Part shown: in pieces, positions 5,585-7,151 of the stretch
Position numbering within the stretch: the stretch's first letter is position 1
How the letters are laid out: every line of letters begins with the position of its first letter
NCBI GenBank assembly: GCA_903905395.1
Contig: CAIVGD010000346.1
Location: forward strand, 1 to 7,151
Length of the DNA stretch: 7,151 nucleotides
Source: an uncultured Verrucomicrobiota bacterium
Lineage (GTDB): Bacteria; Verrucomicrobiota; Verrucomicrobiia; Methylacidiphilales; Verrucolacustridaceae
Reading direction: 5' to 3'
The notes under the pieces: model-generated
The model's database searches: none
Told to the model about the DNA's origin: nothing
Seen by the model: the letters and a program-made list of their open reading frames with translations, nothing else
Program-made: the position numbers and the translations under genes

Positions 5585-6499
5585 ATGTTCTTAAACAACG
5601 GCCAAGGTACATCGGCGTCATCTGATGCCGCGGATGGCGTAATCGTACCTAACCGAGAGATCCGATGGCTCTCCTCGTCAGAAGCCCACAATGTTGCCCA
5701 TTTGCAGCAGTTCCAAAAGACAATGTTTAAGTTTTGGTCATCAGGGATGACTTATTATGACCACATCCAATATACTGCATCCGCGTGGAAGTCAGATCCC
5801 ACCTACGTCGAAATCCTGCGGCGCTTGCAGGCGTTAGGGAGCATCCTCGAAGTAGGATGCGGACGGGCGAATATCTTAGGAGCATGCCCAGCCCTGGCCG
5901 ACCGCTACACTGGCGTAGATTTTAACGTGCAACTGATGGGGGAAAACGCGACACGGTGTCCTCGCGCTACTTTTATACCTCTTACTGAAGCGGAGATACT
6001 TCCCTTTCCCTCGGGGTCCTTTGACAACGTTTTCTGTACCTATGTGCTGGAGCATTGCGTGTTTCCGCAAGCATTTCTGCGTGAATGTATTCGTATGCTG
6101 CGCCCCGGTGGCGAACTTCTTCTCGTCTGCCCGAATTTCCTTGGCAGGGGGTGCATGGACTCGCAGCGGGCGGGGTTTACACTTGGGACTGGGCGGGAAA
6201 AGCTCCGGCAAGGTCGATGGTGGGATGCCCTGGTCACCGGTTTCGATCGAAAAGTGCGGATTCCCTTGGCTGCGGCGCGGGCACGGCGGGCTGCGCGGAG
6301 CGGAGGAGGGTTTTGGATCAATATCGCCCCGACTTGCTTTGCAGACCCTTTTTATCCTGACGCTGATGCGGTTTATCTTACTTTCGATTGGGAGATTGTT
6401 GCGGAGTTGGAAAGAGGCGGAACACAGGTCGAATCGCTGGGCGACGATCCACTCCGTATTTTTCTTTCAGCCCACCGGCCTGGCTCTCGGAAGCCATGA
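5585..6499 (+). CDS. Class I SAM-dependent methyltransferase (Methyltransf_11 type)
   Basis: Starting at ATG 5585 the protein has 304 residues; an in-frame TTG at 5552 would add 11. Neither has a good ribosome binding site, so ATG is chosen. An N-terminal helical region of about 85 residues precedes a complete methyltransferase core. Counting from the ATG, ILEVGCGRAN is at 87-96, GVDF at 110-113, LPFPSGSFDNVFC at 139-151, YVLEH at 153-157 and RMLRPGGELLLVCPN at 170-184. The post-core segment (about 185-304) is long and arginine-rich around 228-240, with FDWEIVAELERGG near the end, so it may carry an acceptor-binding extension. It probably methylates a sugar or lipid-linked intermediate. Its TGA overlaps the next gene's ATG in ATGA (6496-6499), which suggests coupled translation with the flippase-like protein. 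The exact substrate cannot be inferred. Confidence 0.87.
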   Translation: MFLNNGQGTSASSDAADGVIVPNREIRWLSSSEAHNVAHLQQFQKTMFKFWSSGMTYYDHIQYTASAWKSDPTYVEILRRLQALGSILEVGCGRANILGACPALADRYTGVDFNVQLMGENATRCPRATFIPLTEAEILPFPSGSFDNVFCTYVLEHCVFPQAFLRECIRMLRPGGELLLVCPNFLGRGCMDSQRAGFTLGTGREKLRQGRWWDALVTGFDRKVRIPLAAARARRAARSGGGFWINIAPTCFADPFYPDADAVYLTFDWEIVAELERGGTQVESLGDDPLRIFLSAHRPGSRKP

Positions 6500-7151
6500 G
6501 GCGTGGTGAGGTGCATTTCCGGGCATTGCAGGGGAGCACGGCTGCCGGAGTAGCAGTGACTTGCACGCTGGTTCAGAGCGTTGTGCAGGTTCCCGTGCTC
6601 CTGCATTTCTGGACGTCAGATACCTACGGAATTTACATGTCCCTGCTCGCTTTGCTGGCGATGGTGACGTCGATGGATAATGGCCATCAAAACTACGTTG
6701 GCAACCTCTTCAATGACCGCTGGGTGCGCGGCCGGAAAGCGGTGCAAATTGAGCTAAGCTCAAGCGTCCAGATGGCGGCGGTATTAGCGGCGTCTGAGAT
6801 TCTGATCGGCGGCGGATTGGTCCTGTTCGGGGGACTGGCGTTGGCGAGTCGTGGGGCGTCTGCCGGGGCTGATGGCAGCCTGGGGGCCGCGCTTGTCCTT
6901 TACCTGATTTATTGGGGCGTTTTTGGTGCGGTCGGCGGCATCCTGGTGCGCCTGTATCAGCCTGCGGGTTTATTTGCCCGTGGCCAGTGGCTCGGGACCG
7001 CTAGTCGGTTTCTGGCCTTTGCGGCCCTGGTTTGTGCCGCAGCGAGCGGAGGCAAGGTGCTTGCCGCGATGGCAGCCCAGGTGGCGGTGGGGACCGCGTT
7101 CAACGTGTTCCTTTTGCGTGACCTGCGTCGGCAGATTCCTGAAGTTTATCC
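6496..7151 (+). CDS. Wzx-like polysaccharide flippase / O-antigen export membrane protein, N-terminal part
   Basis: ATG 6496 opens a frame that stays open to the window edge (218 full codons), so the gene continues beyond it. The sequence is strongly hydrophobic, with membrane segments estimated by eye at residues 15-37, 43-60, 93-118, 129-152, 171-185 and 188-207. The stretch HFWTSDTYGIYMSLLALLAM followed by SMDNGHQNYVGN matches the pattern seen near the N-terminus of Wzx/MATE-like polysaccharide transporters: W-x-x-x-x-Y-G-x-Y/W, a helix, then a D-x-G turn and a conserved N in the next segment. These proteins move lipid-linked oligosaccharides across the inner membrane and usually have 12-14 helices in about 400-500 residues, so roughly half is visible. 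The 4-nt overlap with the preceding methyltransferase and the cluster content support the call. I am fairly sure of the superfamily but not of wzx orthology, so no symbol is given. Confidence 0.8.
   Translation, partial: MRRGEVHFRALQGSTAAGVAVTCTLVQSVVQVPVLLHFWTSDTYGIYMSLLALLAMVTSMDNGHQNYVGNLFNDRWVRGRKAVQIELSSSVQMAAVLAASEILIGGGLVLFGGLALASRGASAGADGSLGAALVLYLIYWGVFGAVGGILVRLYQPAGLFARGQWLGTASRFLAFAALVCAAASGGKVLAAMAAQVAVGTAFNVFLLRDLRRQIPEVY

Overview
The window is an 8-gene, all-plus-strand stretch of a bacterial surface-polysaccharide (O-antigen, capsule or exopolysaccharide) biosynthesis cluster. The last gene runs off the right edge and the first is cut at the left edge. The genes encode nucleotide-sugar glycosyltransferases, SAM-dependent methyltransferases and a Wzx-like membrane protein, which suggests a diderm bacterium with a Wzx/Wzy-type pathway. 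Coding DNA is moderately GC-rich. Most genes lack a clear Shine-Dalgarno sequence and rely on tight or overlapping junctions. The sequence alone does not let me name a genus or phylum.

Layout: 1-672, C-terminal part of a CgeB-like (GT-B) glycosyltransferase; 673-831, non-coding; 832-1734, family 2 glycosyltransferase; 1802-2665, FkbM-family methyltransferase starting with TTG; 2881-3558, class I SAM methyltransferase; 3559-4599, unusual glycosyltransferase-like protein; 4587-5429, a second FkbM methyltransferase interrupted by an in-frame TGA; 5430-5584, non-coding; 5585-6499, another class I SAM methyltransferase; 6496 to the end, N-terminal part of a polysaccharide flippase-like membrane protein. 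Junctions are TAG|ATG at 3558/3559, a 13-nt overlap at 4587-4599 and an ATGA overlap at 6496-6499, as expected for a polycistronic unit.

The most interesting structure is a pair of about 164-bp direct repeats (1632-1795 and 2770-2933, 151/164 identical by hand alignment, no gaps) flanking the first FkbM gene. Each repeat carries the 3' end of the family 2 glycosyltransferase gene plus the first 17 codons or so of the 2881 methyltransferase gene. The FkbM gene therefore looks like a cassette inserted exactly at an old glycosyltransferase-methyltransferase junction. The left repeat keeps the intact glycosyltransferase end and leaves a 20-codon methyltransferase stub, whose stop overlaps the FkbM TTG start and whose codons supply the FkbM ribosome binding site. 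The right repeat keeps the intact methyltransferase start behind a decayed, stop-containing glycosyltransferase tail. The FkbM gene is also AT-richer than its neighbours.

Together the genes would assemble a repeat unit from nucleotide sugars on a lipid carrier at the inner face of the membrane, methylate it (four methyltransferase genes out of eight, one apparently broken) and flip it outward. The specific sugars, linkages and methylation positions cannot be read from the sequence.
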